The notes beneath the pieces were generated by a model, which searched no databases, had not been told where the DNA came from, and saw only the letters and a program-made list of their open reading frames with translations. Below are positions 14,438 through 21,837 of a stretch of 22,464 bases of DNA, piece by piece. The stretch is from Pseudomonadota bacterium (GTDB taxonomy: Bacteria; Pseudomonadota; Alphaproteobacteria; Rhizobiales; Hyphomicrobiaceae). Position numbers and translations under genes: made by a program. The stretch covers positions 1-22,464 of the forward strand of contig JAFAFW010000057.1 in NCBI GenBank assembly GCA_023423275.1, read 5' to 3'. Every line of letters begins with the position of its first letter. Positions within the stretch are counted from its first letter, which is position 1.

Positions 14438-15868
14438 ATGTACGAAAATCTCGACCTATACATCGACGGCAAGTTCACCAAGGGTAGCAGCGGCGTGACT
14501 TCCGACGTCCTGAACCCTTCGAAGGACGCGGTGCTCGGCAAGCTGCCTCACGCCAAGAAGCCTGAACTCGACGCCGCTCTCGCGGCTGCCGACAAGGGCT
14601 ACAAGGAGTGGAAGCGCGTTTCGGCATTCGAGCGTTCGAAAATTCTGCGCAAGGCGGCCGATCTCCTGCGCGCGCGCTCCGATGACATCGCCAAGGTCCT
14701 GACCCTGGAGCAGGGCAAGGTCCTCATCGAAGCCAAGATCGAAGTTCAAGGCGCTGCCGACATCATCGACTGGTTCGCCGAGGAAGGCCGCCGTGCTTAC
14801 GGTCGTATCATCCCGGCCCGGGCTGATGGTGTTCGCAATCTGGTCATCATGGAGCCGATCGGCCCCGTTGCCGGCTTTGCGCCCTGGAACTTCCCGGTCA
14901 CGCAGGCAACCCGCAAGATCGCCGCTGCCCTCGCCGCCGGCTGCTCCATCATCATCAAGTGCCCGGAAGAGACGCCAGGTTCGCCGATCGGTCTGGTGCG
15001 CTGCTTCCACGACGCCGGCGTGCCCGCGGGTGTCATCAATCTGGTTTATGGAACGCCGGCAGAGATCTCCGAATACCTGATCCCGTCGCCGATCATCCGT
15101 AAGGTCTCGTTCACCGGCTCGGTGCCGGTCGGCAAGCATCTCAACGCTCTGGCAGGTGCGCACATGAAGCGCGCTACGATGGAGCTCGGCGGCCATTCGC
15201 CGGTGCTGGTGTTCGACGATGTGGAGACCGAGCAGGTCGCGACCTTGATGGCGGCGATGAAGTATCGCAATGCCGGACAGGTTTGCATCTCGCCGACACG
15301 CTTCTTCGTGCAGGAGAAGGCCTATGACAAGTTCGTCGCCAAGTTCACGGACATCGCCAAGCGGACCAAGGTCGGCGATGGTCTGGAGCCGGATACGAAG
15401 ATGGGGCCGCTGGCCAACCCGCGCCGCATCAACGCCATGGAAGCGCTGATCCAGGACGCCCAGGAGAAGGGTGCCAAGGTTGCAACCGGCGGCAAGCGCA
15501 TTGGCAATCAGGGCAACTTCTTCGAGCCGACGGTGCTGACCGATCTGCCGGAGAACGCCCGCATCATGAACGAAGAGCCATTCGGCCCTGTCGCCGTGAT
15601 GCTGCCGTTTAAGGATACGGATGAAGTGCTTGAGCGCGCGAACAAGCTGCCATACGGCCTCGCGAGCTACGCTTTCACCCGCAATGCCAAGATCGCAACC
15701 CAGGTTGCGGATGTGCTCGACCACGGCATGGTGACGATCAATCACCACGGTCTGGCGTTGCCGGAAGTTCCCTTTGGTGGCGTCAAGGATTCGGGCTACG
15801 GCCACGAGGGCGGCACCGAAGGCCTGCTGGTCTATATGACGGCCAAGTTCGTCAGCCAGATGGGCTGA
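14438..15868 (+). CDS. NAD(P)-dependent aldehyde dehydrogenase (succinate-semialdehyde dehydrogenase-like)
   Basis: 476-residue cytoplasmic ALDH that oxidises an aldehyde to the carboxylic acid. Catalytic elements: N151 in APWNFP, K174 in IIIKCPEETP (cofactor ribose binding), the FTGSVPVGK cofactor loop at 225-233, the general base E249 in MELGGHSPV and the nucleophile C283 in NAGQVCISPTRFFV. EEPFGPVAVMLPF and the C-terminal PFGGVKDSGYGHEGG complete the family pattern. Similarity to GabD-type enzymes is general; the SPTRF stretch after the Cys differs from the usual GabD CANR, so I do not assign gabD. The ATG at 14438 has AAAGG 6 bases upstream. It may be cotranscribed with the ene-reductase despite the intervening hairpin. 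A bidirectional hairpin follows. Confidence 0.92.
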   Translation: MYENLDLYIDGKFTKGSSGVTSDVLNPSKDAVLGKLPHAKKPELDAALAAADKGYKEWKRVSAFERSKILRKAADLLRARSDDIAKVLTLEQGKVLIEAKIEVQGAADIIDWFAEEGRRAYGRIIPARADGVRNLVIMEPIGPVAGFAPWNFPVTQATRKIAAALAAGCSIIIKCPEETPGSPIGLVRCFHDAGVPAGVINLVYGTPAEISEYLIPSPIIRKVSFTGSVPVGKHLNALAGAHMKRATMELGGHSPVLVFDDVETEQVATLMAAMKYRNAGQVCISPTRFFVQEKAYDKFVAKFTDIAKRTKVGDGLEPDTKMGPLANPRRINAMEALIQDAQEKGAKVATGGKRIGNQGNFFEPTVLTDLPENARIMNEEPFGPVAVMLPFKDTDEVLERANKLPYGLASYAFTRNAKIATQVADVLDHGMVTINHHGLALPEVPFGGVKDSGYGHEGGTEGLLVYMTAKFVSQMG

Positions 15869-15897
15869 GCGCAGCTACGATAGCTTGGAAATTAAGC

Positions 15898-15923
15898 CGG
15901 GGCGGTCTTAGCGGGCCGCCCCG
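15898..15923. terminator. Bidirectional hairpin between convergent ALDH and metalloprotease genes
   Basis: A perfect 8-base GC stem CGGGGCGG (15898-15905)/CCGCCCCG (15916-15923) with a 10-base loop; on the plus strand it is followed by ATGCTTTT. The loop and right arm contain the stop (15908-15910) and last codons of the minus-strand gene, so one structure can serve both transcripts. Confidence 0.6.
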
Positions 15924-16741
15924 ATGCTTTTGGAGATCGATTGAGGCGTCGTGCGGCCGGTTTCGGTCACAGCCGGTATGGTCTGGCGCGCCTGTTCCGC
16001 GCGTGCAGCTGCGGCGGCTTTCGCCAGGATCGGATCCGTCTCCGGGGCGGTGGCAACCGAGGTTCCAGGTTTTGCGCCATAGAGCTTGATGGCGCCTTCG
16101 ATATCACCTCGCTGCAGCGTCCGGAAACGCTCTTCGTAGCGATAATGCATGAGTTGCCCGCCCGCACCTGGGTGGTCGAGCCCGATCGCGTGGCCGATCT
16201 CATGAGCGACGGTGTAGCGGATATCATAGGCCGTGAGATTGCCGTCGAATCCGATCTTCCACTTCTGCTCCGGGTTGAGGCAGATGAGCGACCGCTCGAT
16301 GCTGCGCACCTCCGGCGAACCAATGCCAGCCTTATAGGCAACGTTGGCAAAAGCGCGGCCCTCGGGACGAAGCTGGGCACCAATCAGGATTCCTGCGTGC
16401 GCCGGATCGTCGACCTCGGTGAATTTGATATTGGCCGCGGCCTCCCACATGTCGAAGGCTTGACGCACCTCTATACGGAAGCTGTCAGAGGCGATGCGCG
16501 ATTTGGCGATCAGCCCATCGACTGGACCGATCAACTGGCAGTTCATGGCGTCGGGCGTATTCGTCGGCTCTTTCACAAAAGCATAAGTGACTTTGGATGC
16601 CAGGATTTCTCCCGTCCAGGCAACGTTTCGCCCATCCAATTTGAGCAATCGGAACCCAATGGGGGTCTGCGCGTTAGCACCAGCAAATGCAGCCGCCAGA
16701 GTCGCGGCCGACAGGAGGAGAGCCCATTTGGATTTCCTCAT
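15908..16741 (-). CDS. Secreted matrixin-like zinc metalloprotease
   Basis: 277-residue exported metalloprotease of the metzincin/matrixin (M10A-like) type. From the ATG at 16741: basic start MRKSKW, a hydrophobic core and AGANA before QTP form a signal peptide (about 1-24). The catalytic domain covers about 45-225, with FDMWEAAANIKFTEVDD (typical matrixin strand), the zinc motif HEIGHAIGLDH at 180-190 (His180, His184, His190, Glu181) and Met198 in QLMHYRYEER as Met-turn. RTLQRGDIEGAIKLYG closes the domain; an Ala/Thr-rich tail of about 50 residues follows. No clear cysteine-switch propeptide is visible. An ATG at 16795 is in frame but would bury the signal peptide behind 18 polar residues and lies in a hairpin, so 16741 is preferred. 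The substrate is unknown. Confidence 0.85.
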   Translation of the reverse strand: MRKSKWALLLSAATLAAAFAGANAQTPIGFRLLKLDGRNVAWTGEILASKVTYAFVKEPTNTPDAMNCQLIGPVDGLIAKSRIASDSFRIEVRQAFDMWEAAANIKFTEVDDPAHAGILIGAQLRPEGRAFANVAYKAGIGSPEVRSIERSLICLNPEQKWKIGFDGNLTAYDIRYTVAHEIGHAIGLDHPGAGGQLMHYRYEERFRTLQRGDIEGAIKLYGAKPGTSVATAPETDPILAKAAAAARAEQARQTIPAVTETGRTTPQSISKSIGAAR

Positions 16742-16776
16742 CGGCTGGCCCCGGAGTTGCTTGTTGTTTCGGCGCG

Positions 16777-16825
16777 CGCTTGGCTCACCAGCCAAGCGGC
16801 TGAGGCTTGTTGCTGCAACATCATA
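16777..16825 (-). promoter_or_regulatory. Promoter/leader of the metalloprotease gene: -10 box, 13-bp palindrome and 9-bp hairpin
   Basis: On the minus strand a -10-like TATGAT (16825-16820) abuts a perfect 13-base palindrome TGTTGCTGCAACA (16808-16820) at the expected transcription start, a repressor-like position. A 9-base perfect stem CGCTTGGCT (16777-16785)/AGCCAAGCG (16790-16798) with a 4-base loop follows in the leader, about 36 bases before the ATG. No convincing -35 box is visible. The palindromes are certain; the functions are inferred. Confidence 0.42.
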
Positions 16826-16866
16826 AATGCAGATTAAGGGCTTTCCGGCGCGATGGTCAATCCGTA

Positions 16867-16899
16867 GCGACGCGGCGACGCGTGTGGACGCCGCGTCGC
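16867..16899 (-). terminator. Strong GC hairpin after leuB
   Basis: An 11-base perfect stem GCGACGCGGCG (16867-16877)/CGCCGCGTCGC (16889-16899) with an 11-base loop begins 15 bases beyond the leuB stop. No U-tract follows on the minus strand. It is the only structure between leuB and the metalloprotease promoter and is the likely leuB 3' end. Confidence 0.55.
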
Positions 16900-16914
16900 A
16901 GCAGAAACCTTCGC

Positions 16915-18024
16915 TTATGCGGCAAGCCGCGCCAGTTCCTCAACAATCGCGCTGCCCATCTCTGTTGTGCTCACTTGGCGCATATTGGGTTGCATGATGT
17001 CGCCGGTCCGCAGACCGCGAGCGAGCGTGGCAGCGATTGCCTGGTCGACGAGATCGGCTTCCCGCTGCATGTCGAAGGAGTAGCGCAGCGCCATCCCGAA
17101 GCTGGCGATGCAGGCGATCGGGTTAGCCTTGCCTTGCCCCGCGATGTCCGGAGCCGAGCCATGTACCGGTTCGTACAACGCTTTCCGGTTTCCGGCGCTG
17201 TCGGGGGCACCGAGTGATGCCGACGGCAGCATGCCGAGCGAGCCGGTCATCATGGCCGCTTCGTCGGACAGGATATCGCCGAACAGGTTGTCGCAGACAA
17301 TCACGTCGAACTGCTTCGGATTGCGAACGAGCTGCATGGCGCAGTTGTCGGCCAGGATATGATTGAGCTCGACGCCTTCGCCGTATTTCTTATGCGCTTC
17401 CGTCACGACCCGGTTCCAGAGCACGCCGGTTGCCATGACGTTGCGCTTGTCCGCCGAATGGACTTTTCCACTGCGTTTACGGGCCAAATCGAATGCGACG
17501 CGCGCGATCCGCTCGATTTCGGATGTCGTGTAAACGGTCGTGTCGACGGCGCGCTGCTGGCCGTTTTCGAGCGTCACGATCTCCTTGGGCTCGCCGAAAT
17601 AGGTACCGCCGGTCAACTCGCGCAGGATCAGGATGTCCAGTCCTTCGACGACTTCGCGCCGCAGCGACGAAGCCTCGGCCAGCGCCGGATAGCAGATGGC
17701 GGGACGCAGGTTGGCGAACAGGTCCATGTCGCGACGCAGGCGCAGGAGGCCGGCTTCCGGGCGGATCGCATAGGGGACCTTGTCCCACTTCGGGCCACCG
17801 ACGGCGCCGAAAAGAACCGCATCAGCCGATTGCGCCTTGGCCATCGCCGAATCCGTGAGCGGCGTCCCGTGCGCATCGATAGATACGCCACCGACCAGAT
17901 CCGAGGTCGCCTCGAACGTGGTTTTGCTCTTCTTGTTGAAGAACGCGAGCACACGCTCGACTTCGGCCATGACCTCGACGCCGATGCCATCTCCGGGCAG
18001 CAGCAGCAGATTTTGCGTGGACAT
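16915..18024 (-). CDS. leuB: 3-isopropylmalate dehydrogenase
   Basis: NAD-dependent oxidative decarboxylation of 3-isopropylmalate, the third step of leucine biosynthesis; cytoplasmic dimer. About 369 residues, normal for LeuB. Visible features are LLLLPGDGIGVEV at 6-18, the FGAVGGPKWD loop at 72-81, the substrate Arg region LRLRRDMDLFANLRPAICYP at 94-113, ELTGGTYFGEPKE, the K/N site in SADKRNVMATG, the isocitrate/isopropylmalate dehydrogenase signature NLFGDILSDEAAMMTGSLGMLPSASLG and the NAD loop EPVHGSAPDIAGQGKANP. The start is ATG at 18024 (MSTQNLLLLPGDG) with GAGG only 3 bases upstream; an ATG at 18039 and a frame open to 18156 are less likely. The 216-base divergent gap to the GMC gene holds no leucine-rich leader peptide or clear operator that I can see. 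Confidence 0.95.
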   Translation of the reverse strand: MSTQNLLLLPGDGIGVEVMAEVERVLAFFNKKSKTTFEATSDLVGGVSIDAHGTPLTDSAMAKAQSADAVLFGAVGGPKWDKVPYAIRPEAGLLRLRRDMDLFANLRPAICYPALAEASSLRREVVEGLDILILRELTGGTYFGEPKEIVTLENGQQRAVDTTVYTTSEIERIARVAFDLARKRSGKVHSADKRNVMATGVLWNRVVTEAHKKYGEGVELNHILADNCAMQLVRNPKQFDVIVCDNLFGDILSDEAAMMTGSLGMLPSASLGAPDSAGNRKALYEPVHGSAPDIAGQGKANPIACIASFGMALRYSFDMQREADLVDQAIAATLARGLRTGDIMQPNMRQVSTTEMGSAIVEELARLAA

Positions 18025-18240
18025 ATCCTCATGTTCCATCTTGTTGGGGGCAGGGTGTTGCGCAGTGCTATCGCGCGCCGCCGCTGCGCGCAAGCGAGCG
18101 TAGACCGTCGAACGGGCGATGGCTGGATGGCTGCGTTGCAGCAATTCGCCAGGCATGTTCTCCTGCGCTATCGGATTCGCAGTGATTCCCGCGTTATGTC
18201 GTTGTGTGACAGGCCCAGAGGATAGAGCCAGAGGGAATGG

Positions 18241-19935
18241 ATGAGCCGGCTGGCCCGACCGTTTGAAACGCGCAAGGCCCGCTACGATGTGATCGTGGTG
18301 GGCTCAGGCTATGGCGGTGGCGTTGCCGCCTCGCGGCTCTCGCGGGCCGGAAAAGGCGTGGCTGTGCTCGAGCGAGGGCGCGAGTTCCTGACTGGGGAAT
18401 TTCCTTCGAAGTTTCCCGAATTGCGTGGCGAAATGCAGGTGCGCGGCGGCCGTGTCGAAATCGGCCGCGAAACTGCGCTGTTCGATGTGCGCTTCGGCGA
18501 GGATATGCACGTGCTCGTCGGCTGTGGGCTAGGCGGCGGCTCACTGGTCAACGCCGGCGTGGCATTGCGTCCGGATCCGCGCGTTTTTGCCGATGGTGTC
18601 TGGCCGGGACAGTTGGCGCAGGATGGCTTGCTGGACGAGGGTTTTCGGCGCGCGCGCTCCTGGCTACGCCCATCGAGCGATCCGCGCGCTTCCGAACATT
18701 CGAAATTCAAGGCGTTGGCGAAGGCCGGGCAGGCGCTGGGCGCTGACCCTGTCGCACCGCAGATCGTGGTCAGTTTTGAAGACACCGTGAACGCGGCGGG
18801 AATTGCCCAGCCCGGCTGTACGCGTTGCGGCGATTGCTGCGGCGGCTGCAACGTCGGCGCCAAGAATACCGTCGCGCTGACGTATCTGCCGGACGCTGTC
18901 CGCCATGGCGCGCACGTCTTTACCGAAGTGAAGGTGCAGTTCCTGGCGCGGGATCCGGATGGTGGGTGGGAGGTGCATGTGTCGCGTCCCGGCTCCGACC
19001 CGAGCGAGGCAACGGTGATGGTCGCCGATATGATCGTCCTCGCCGCGGGGACGCTGGGCTCGACCGAGGTCCTGCTGCGTTCCAGGGCGCGCGGATTGCC
19101 GCTTTCCGACCGGCTGGGCGAGCGGTTCTCCGCGAACGGCGACATCATCGCGTTCGGTTACGGGGCGAACCTGCCGGTCAATGCGATCGGTGTCGGTCAT
19201 CCGGCAAAATTTATCCACGACGTTCCGGTCGGCGCGTCGGTGTCCGGACAGATCGAAATTCGCGATGCCGATGATCTCAGCCAGGAACTCAACATCCAGG
19301 AAGGCGTGATGCCGTCCGCGCTGGCACCGGTCCTGCCCGTGATGTTCATGCCGAATGGCCGTTTGCTTGGCGCAATGCAGAGTTTGATTAGCGGCGTTTA
19401 TAAGGGTCCGTTCGCGCGCATGCAGACATTTTTTGCGGTCTCCCACGATACGGCGGCGGGGCGGCTCGCGCTCGACGGAGACAAGTTCTCGCTCTCCTGG
19501 CCCGGTGCCAAGGATGAGCCGGTTTACCGGCGCCTGGACGAGATGCTGTCTCGTCTCGTTGGGGCGCTCGGGGGCAGCTACGTCAAAAATCCGTTGGCCG
19601 GGACGGTCATGGGGCACCAACCGGCGACCGCGCATCCGCTTGGCGGGTGCGGCATGGGCAACGATCGCGGCAGCGGAGTCGTCAACCACAAGGGCCAGGT
19701 CTTCGACGGCCGATCCGGTGCCGGGTCGACGGCTGTCCTCGACGGACTTTATGTCATGGATGGCTCGGTGATCGCGCGGTCACTGGGTGTCAACCCATTG
19801 CTGACTATTACGGCGTTGTCGGAACGCAGCATGATCCATTTGGCGCAGGACTATGGTCTGTCATTTGACGCTGCTGCGATTCCGTCCTCTGCTGTAGCAA
19901 CGCCAGCCGATCCCGGAGCGCTGGTCCCGGCTTAA
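18241..19935 (+). CDS. GMC-family FAD oxidoreductase (cholesterol oxidase-like) with a Cys cluster
   Basis: 564-residue FAD enzyme of the GMC/cholesterol-oxidase-like group; the substrate is unknown, probably an alcohol. The FAD Rossmann motif VVGSGYGGGVAASRLSRAG at 19-37 ends in VLERG. VGCGLGGGSLVNAGV (93-107) is the second FAD contact. The C-terminal HPLGGCGMG and GLYVMDGSVIARSLGVNPL stretches carry the usual His and Asn active-site region. A cluster C193-x2-C196-x2-C199-x3-C203 (with an extra C200), in CTRCGDCCGGCNVGAKNT, has ferredoxin-like 4Fe-4S spacing and recurs in this subfamily as I know it. There is no signal peptide. The ATG at 18241 has GAGGGA 4 bases upstream. It is divergent from leuB and convergent with ureG with a 5-base gap, so no partner gene is suggested. 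Confidence 0.86.
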   Translation: MSRLARPFETRKARYDVIVVGSGYGGGVAASRLSRAGKGVAVLERGREFLTGEFPSKFPELRGEMQVRGGRVEIGRETALFDVRFGEDMHVLVGCGLGGGSLVNAGVALRPDPRVFADGVWPGQLAQDGLLDEGFRRARSWLRPSSDPRASEHSKFKALAKAGQALGADPVAPQIVVSFEDTVNAAGIAQPGCTRCGDCCGGCNVGAKNTVALTYLPDAVRHGAHVFTEVKVQFLARDPDGGWEVHVSRPGSDPSEATVMVADMIVLAAGTLGSTEVLLRSRARGLPLSDRLGERFSANGDIIAFGYGANLPVNAIGVGHPAKFIHDVPVGASVSGQIEIRDADDLSQELNIQEGVMPSALAPVLPVMFMPNGRLLGAMQSLISGVYKGPFARMQTFFAVSHDTAAGRLALDGDKFSLSWPGAKDEPVYRRLDEMLSRLVGALGGSYVKNPLAGTVMGHQPATAHPLGGCGMGNDRGSGVVNHKGQVFDGRSGAGSTAVLDGLYVMDGSVIARSLGVNPLLTITALSERSMIHLAQDYGLSFDAAAIPSSAVATPADPGALVPA

Positions 19936-19940
19936 TCTAG

Positions 19941-20555
19941 TCAACCCAGGCCGCCGCGCTTTTCGATCAGGCGAGCAATTTCCTCCACGCCTTCACCGGC
20001 GCGCAGGTTCGTGAACACGAACGGTTTGTCGCCGCGCTGCTTGCGCGTGTCGCTTTCCATCACGGAGAGATCGGCGCCGACGTGTGGCGCGAGGTCCGTC
20101 TTGTTGATGATCAGGATGTCTGACCGGGTGATGCCTGGCCCGCCTTTGCGTGGGATCTTTTCGCCTTGCGCGACGTCGATCACATAAATCGTCAGATCCG
20201 CTAGTTCCGGCGAAAATGTCGCTGCAAGATTGTCGCCGCCGGATTCGATCAGGATCAGTTCGAGTTTGGGGAATTTCCGCCGCATGGTTTCGATGGCGGC
20301 GAGATTGATCGAGCAGTCCTCGCGAATGGCGGTGTGCGGGCAGCCGCCTGTTTCGACACCCATGATGCGTTCGAGCGGCAGGGCCTGCGCGCGCATCAGG
20401 ATTTCCGCGTCTTCCTTGGTGTAGATGTCATTGGCGATCACGCACAGATCGTAGACGCTGCGAAACCGTTTGCAGAGCATCTCGGTGAGCGTGGTTTTAC
20501 CGGAGCCGACCGGGCCGCCGATGCCGACGCGCAATGGGCCGTTGGGTGAGGTCAT
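19941..20555 (-). CDS. ureG: Urease accessory GTPase UreG
   Basis: SIMIBI-class GTPase that, with UreF/UreH(D) and UreE, drives nickel insertion into apo-urease; cytoplasmic. 204 residues, family-typical. The P-loop GPVGSGKT is at 14-21, the metal-binding C72-P73-H74 lies in GVETGGCPHTAIRED, ESGGDNLAATFSPELAD forms the switch region, and NKTDLAPHVGADL is the guanine-specificity motif. The ATG at 20555 overlaps the ureF stop as ATGA, indicating translational coupling. It is the last gene of the ureC-ureE-ureF-ureG run, and its stop lies only 5 bases from the stop of the convergent GMC gene, with no separate terminator between. Confidence 0.97.
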   Translation of the reverse strand: MTSPNGPLRVGIGGPVGSGKTTLTEMLCKRFRSVYDLCVIANDIYTKEDAEILMRAQALPLERIMGVETGGCPHTAIREDCSINLAAIETMRRKFPKLELILIESGGDNLAATFSPELADLTIYVIDVAQGEKIPRKGGPGITRSDILIINKTDLAPHVGADLSVMESDTRKQRGDKPFVFTNLRAGEGVEEIARLIEKRGGLG

Positions 20556-21277
20556 GAGCGAAACAGCCTCGAATATTGGGTTTCATGACGCATGGAGGCC
20601 AGATCGGAGCGCAGCGTGGCGCTGCCAATGTCATCCAGCGATGCGGTTTCGGCACGTTCAGCCGATGTGATGAGGTCTGGCATCAGGGCCGCAAGGATCA
20701 ACTGTGCGTCGGTCTGACCGACGATGGATAGCCGGATCGCGGCCGATGTGAGATTGCTCAAAAATCCCACGGCGTAAGCGCGCAAAACATCGGGCAGAGG
20801 GATCTCATGAAGCGCCGCTGCGACCCCGACAGAGACCGGATAGGTGATGTCGTACTGATCCAGATCGCGAAGCAACGATGGCACCTCCGGTGGCCATGCC
20901 GCGATGACAGCGTCCACGAACGAACGGCCTTGCTGTGTCGCCTCGAGATGACGCTCGGCGGAAGGCTGGAGCGCCGTCCCTAACTCCGCGATATCACGCA
21001 CCTGCGTCGCATCGCCAGCGTCGGCGCTGCGCCACGCCGCGGCGAGCAGGATCAGATCGTTCTGCAATGTTCCATGCGCCACGAGATCGGCAAGCCAGGA
21101 TTCCAGCGTGCTGCGATTTTTGATCCAGCCATGATCAACGGCGGCTTCGAGCCCGTGACTGTAGGCAAAGGCGCCGACGGGAAAGGCCGGCGAAAACCAG
21201 ACTTGCAATAATGCCTGAGAGTGGGCTCGCCTCAGCTTGGCGTCGCGCTCGATGGTTCTGCGTCCAGGATCGGACAC
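20552..21277 (-). CDS. ureF: Urease accessory protein UreF
   Basis: All-helical accessory protein that joins the UreD-apo-urease complex and acts with UreG during nickel delivery. 241 residues. The conserved N-terminal motif LLQVWFSPAFPVGAFAYSHGLE is at 23-44, followed by SWLADLVAHGTLQNDLILLAAAW, YPVSVGVAAALHEIPL and FLSNLTSAAIRLSIVGQTDAQ, all typical of UreF. The start is GTG at 21277, three bases after the ureE stop, without an obvious SD; reinitiation from ureE is likely. The 3' end overlaps ureG by four bases. Confidence 0.94.
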   Translation of the reverse strand: MSDPGRRTIERDAKLRRAHSQALLQVWFSPAFPVGAFAYSHGLEAAVDHGWIKNRSTLESWLADLVAHGTLQNDLILLAAAWRSADAGDATQVRDIAELGTALQPSAERHLEATQQGRSFVDAVIAAWPPEVPSLLRDLDQYDITYPVSVGVAAALHEIPLPDVLRAYAVGFLSNLTSAAIRLSIVGQTDAQLILAALMPDLITSAERAETASLDDIGSATLRSDLASMRHETQYSRLFRS

Positions 21278-21280
21278 GGC

Positions 21281-21826
21281 TCAGGTCTCGTCGTGGTGAT
21301 GATGACCGTGCGAATGACCATGCGCGTGATCATGGTGATGATCGTGGCTGTGATGGTCGTGGTGGTGATGCCCCTTTTGCAATGGGCCTTTGCCGCCGTA
21401 AGCGCCGCCTTCGGGTTCGAACGGACGCATCACTTTATGAACGTGCGCGCCAAGTCCGATCACCATGTCCTCCAGCACATGATCTGGCTGAATGTAGATC
21501 GCACCGTGCGTGATCTCTGCTGGCGTGTGGCGATTGCCGATGTGCCATGCAATGCGTGCCAGCTCCAACGGATCATGCGCATGGACTTCCAGCAGCGGCT
21601 CCGGCGCGGCAAGCACCTTGATCAAACTACCGTCATCCAGAACCAGCGCATCACCGTGAGCGAGATACGTGGCCTCCGGTAGATCAAGCAGGAACTCGCG
21701 CCCGCCATCGCTGATCAGCGCGAGCCGGCGACGATAGCGCGCTGCGCGGTCGAGCGTGATGGTGTCGGTTGCTGCTTGCGAACCGGACTCGTACTTGCGG
21801 ATGATGGTTGTCGCGCGGGGCGCCAT
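21281..21826 (-). CDS. ureE: Urease accessory nickel metallochaperone UreE, His-rich tail
   Basis: Nickel-binding chaperone that passes Ni to the UreG/UreF/UreD-urease assembly. About 181 residues from the ATG at 21826. The N-terminal domain carries TTIIRKYESG, DRAARYRRRLALISDGGREFLLDLPEATYL and ALVLDDG. The C-terminal metal-binding domain has IAWHIGNRHTP with the conserved dimer-interface His, VLEDMVIGLGAHVHKVMRPFEPEGGAY, and ends in a tail with 18 His in the last 29 residues. The tail stores several Ni ions in homologues such as the Klebsiella protein. The start lies 11 bases after the ureC stop; an upstream ATG at 21889 inside ureC is less likely. Confidence 0.95.
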   Translation of the reverse strand: MAPRATTIIRKYESGSQAATDTITLDRAARYRRRLALISDGGREFLLDLPEATYLAHGDALVLDDGSLIKVLAAPEPLLEVHAHDPLELARIAWHIGNRHTPAEITHGAIYIQPDHVLEDMVIGLGAHVHKVMRPFEPEGGAYGGKGPLQKGHHHHDHHSHDHHHDHAHGHSHGHHHHDET

Positions 21827-21837
21827 GGCTCCAGCCT

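Noticed and set aside
14456..15805. 449-codon minus-strand frame across the aldehyde dehydrogenase gene
   Set aside because: Fully antisense to a clear ALDH gene with intact catalytic residues; no own motifs.
16742..16795. Upstream ATG (16795) for the metalloprotease
   Set aside because: It would place 18 polar residues before the signal peptide and lies in a 9-bp hairpin; 16741 gives a normal signal peptide.
17359..18225. 288-codon plus-strand frame across leuB and the divergent gap
   Set aside because: Antisense to leuB; Arg/Asp/Gly-rich translation with no family features.
18664..19689. 341-codon minus-strand frame across the GMC oxidoreductase gene
   Set aside because: Antisense shadow of a conserved flavoenzyme gene.
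19936..19940. Terminator between the convergent GMC and ureG genes
   Set aside because: Only five bases separate the stops, and I see no stem-loop there.
21281..21380. Short repetitive tract resembling a tandem DNA repeat
   Set aside because: It is the His-codon-rich tail of ureE (CAC/CAT with GAC, GGC), not a repeat array or CRISPR.
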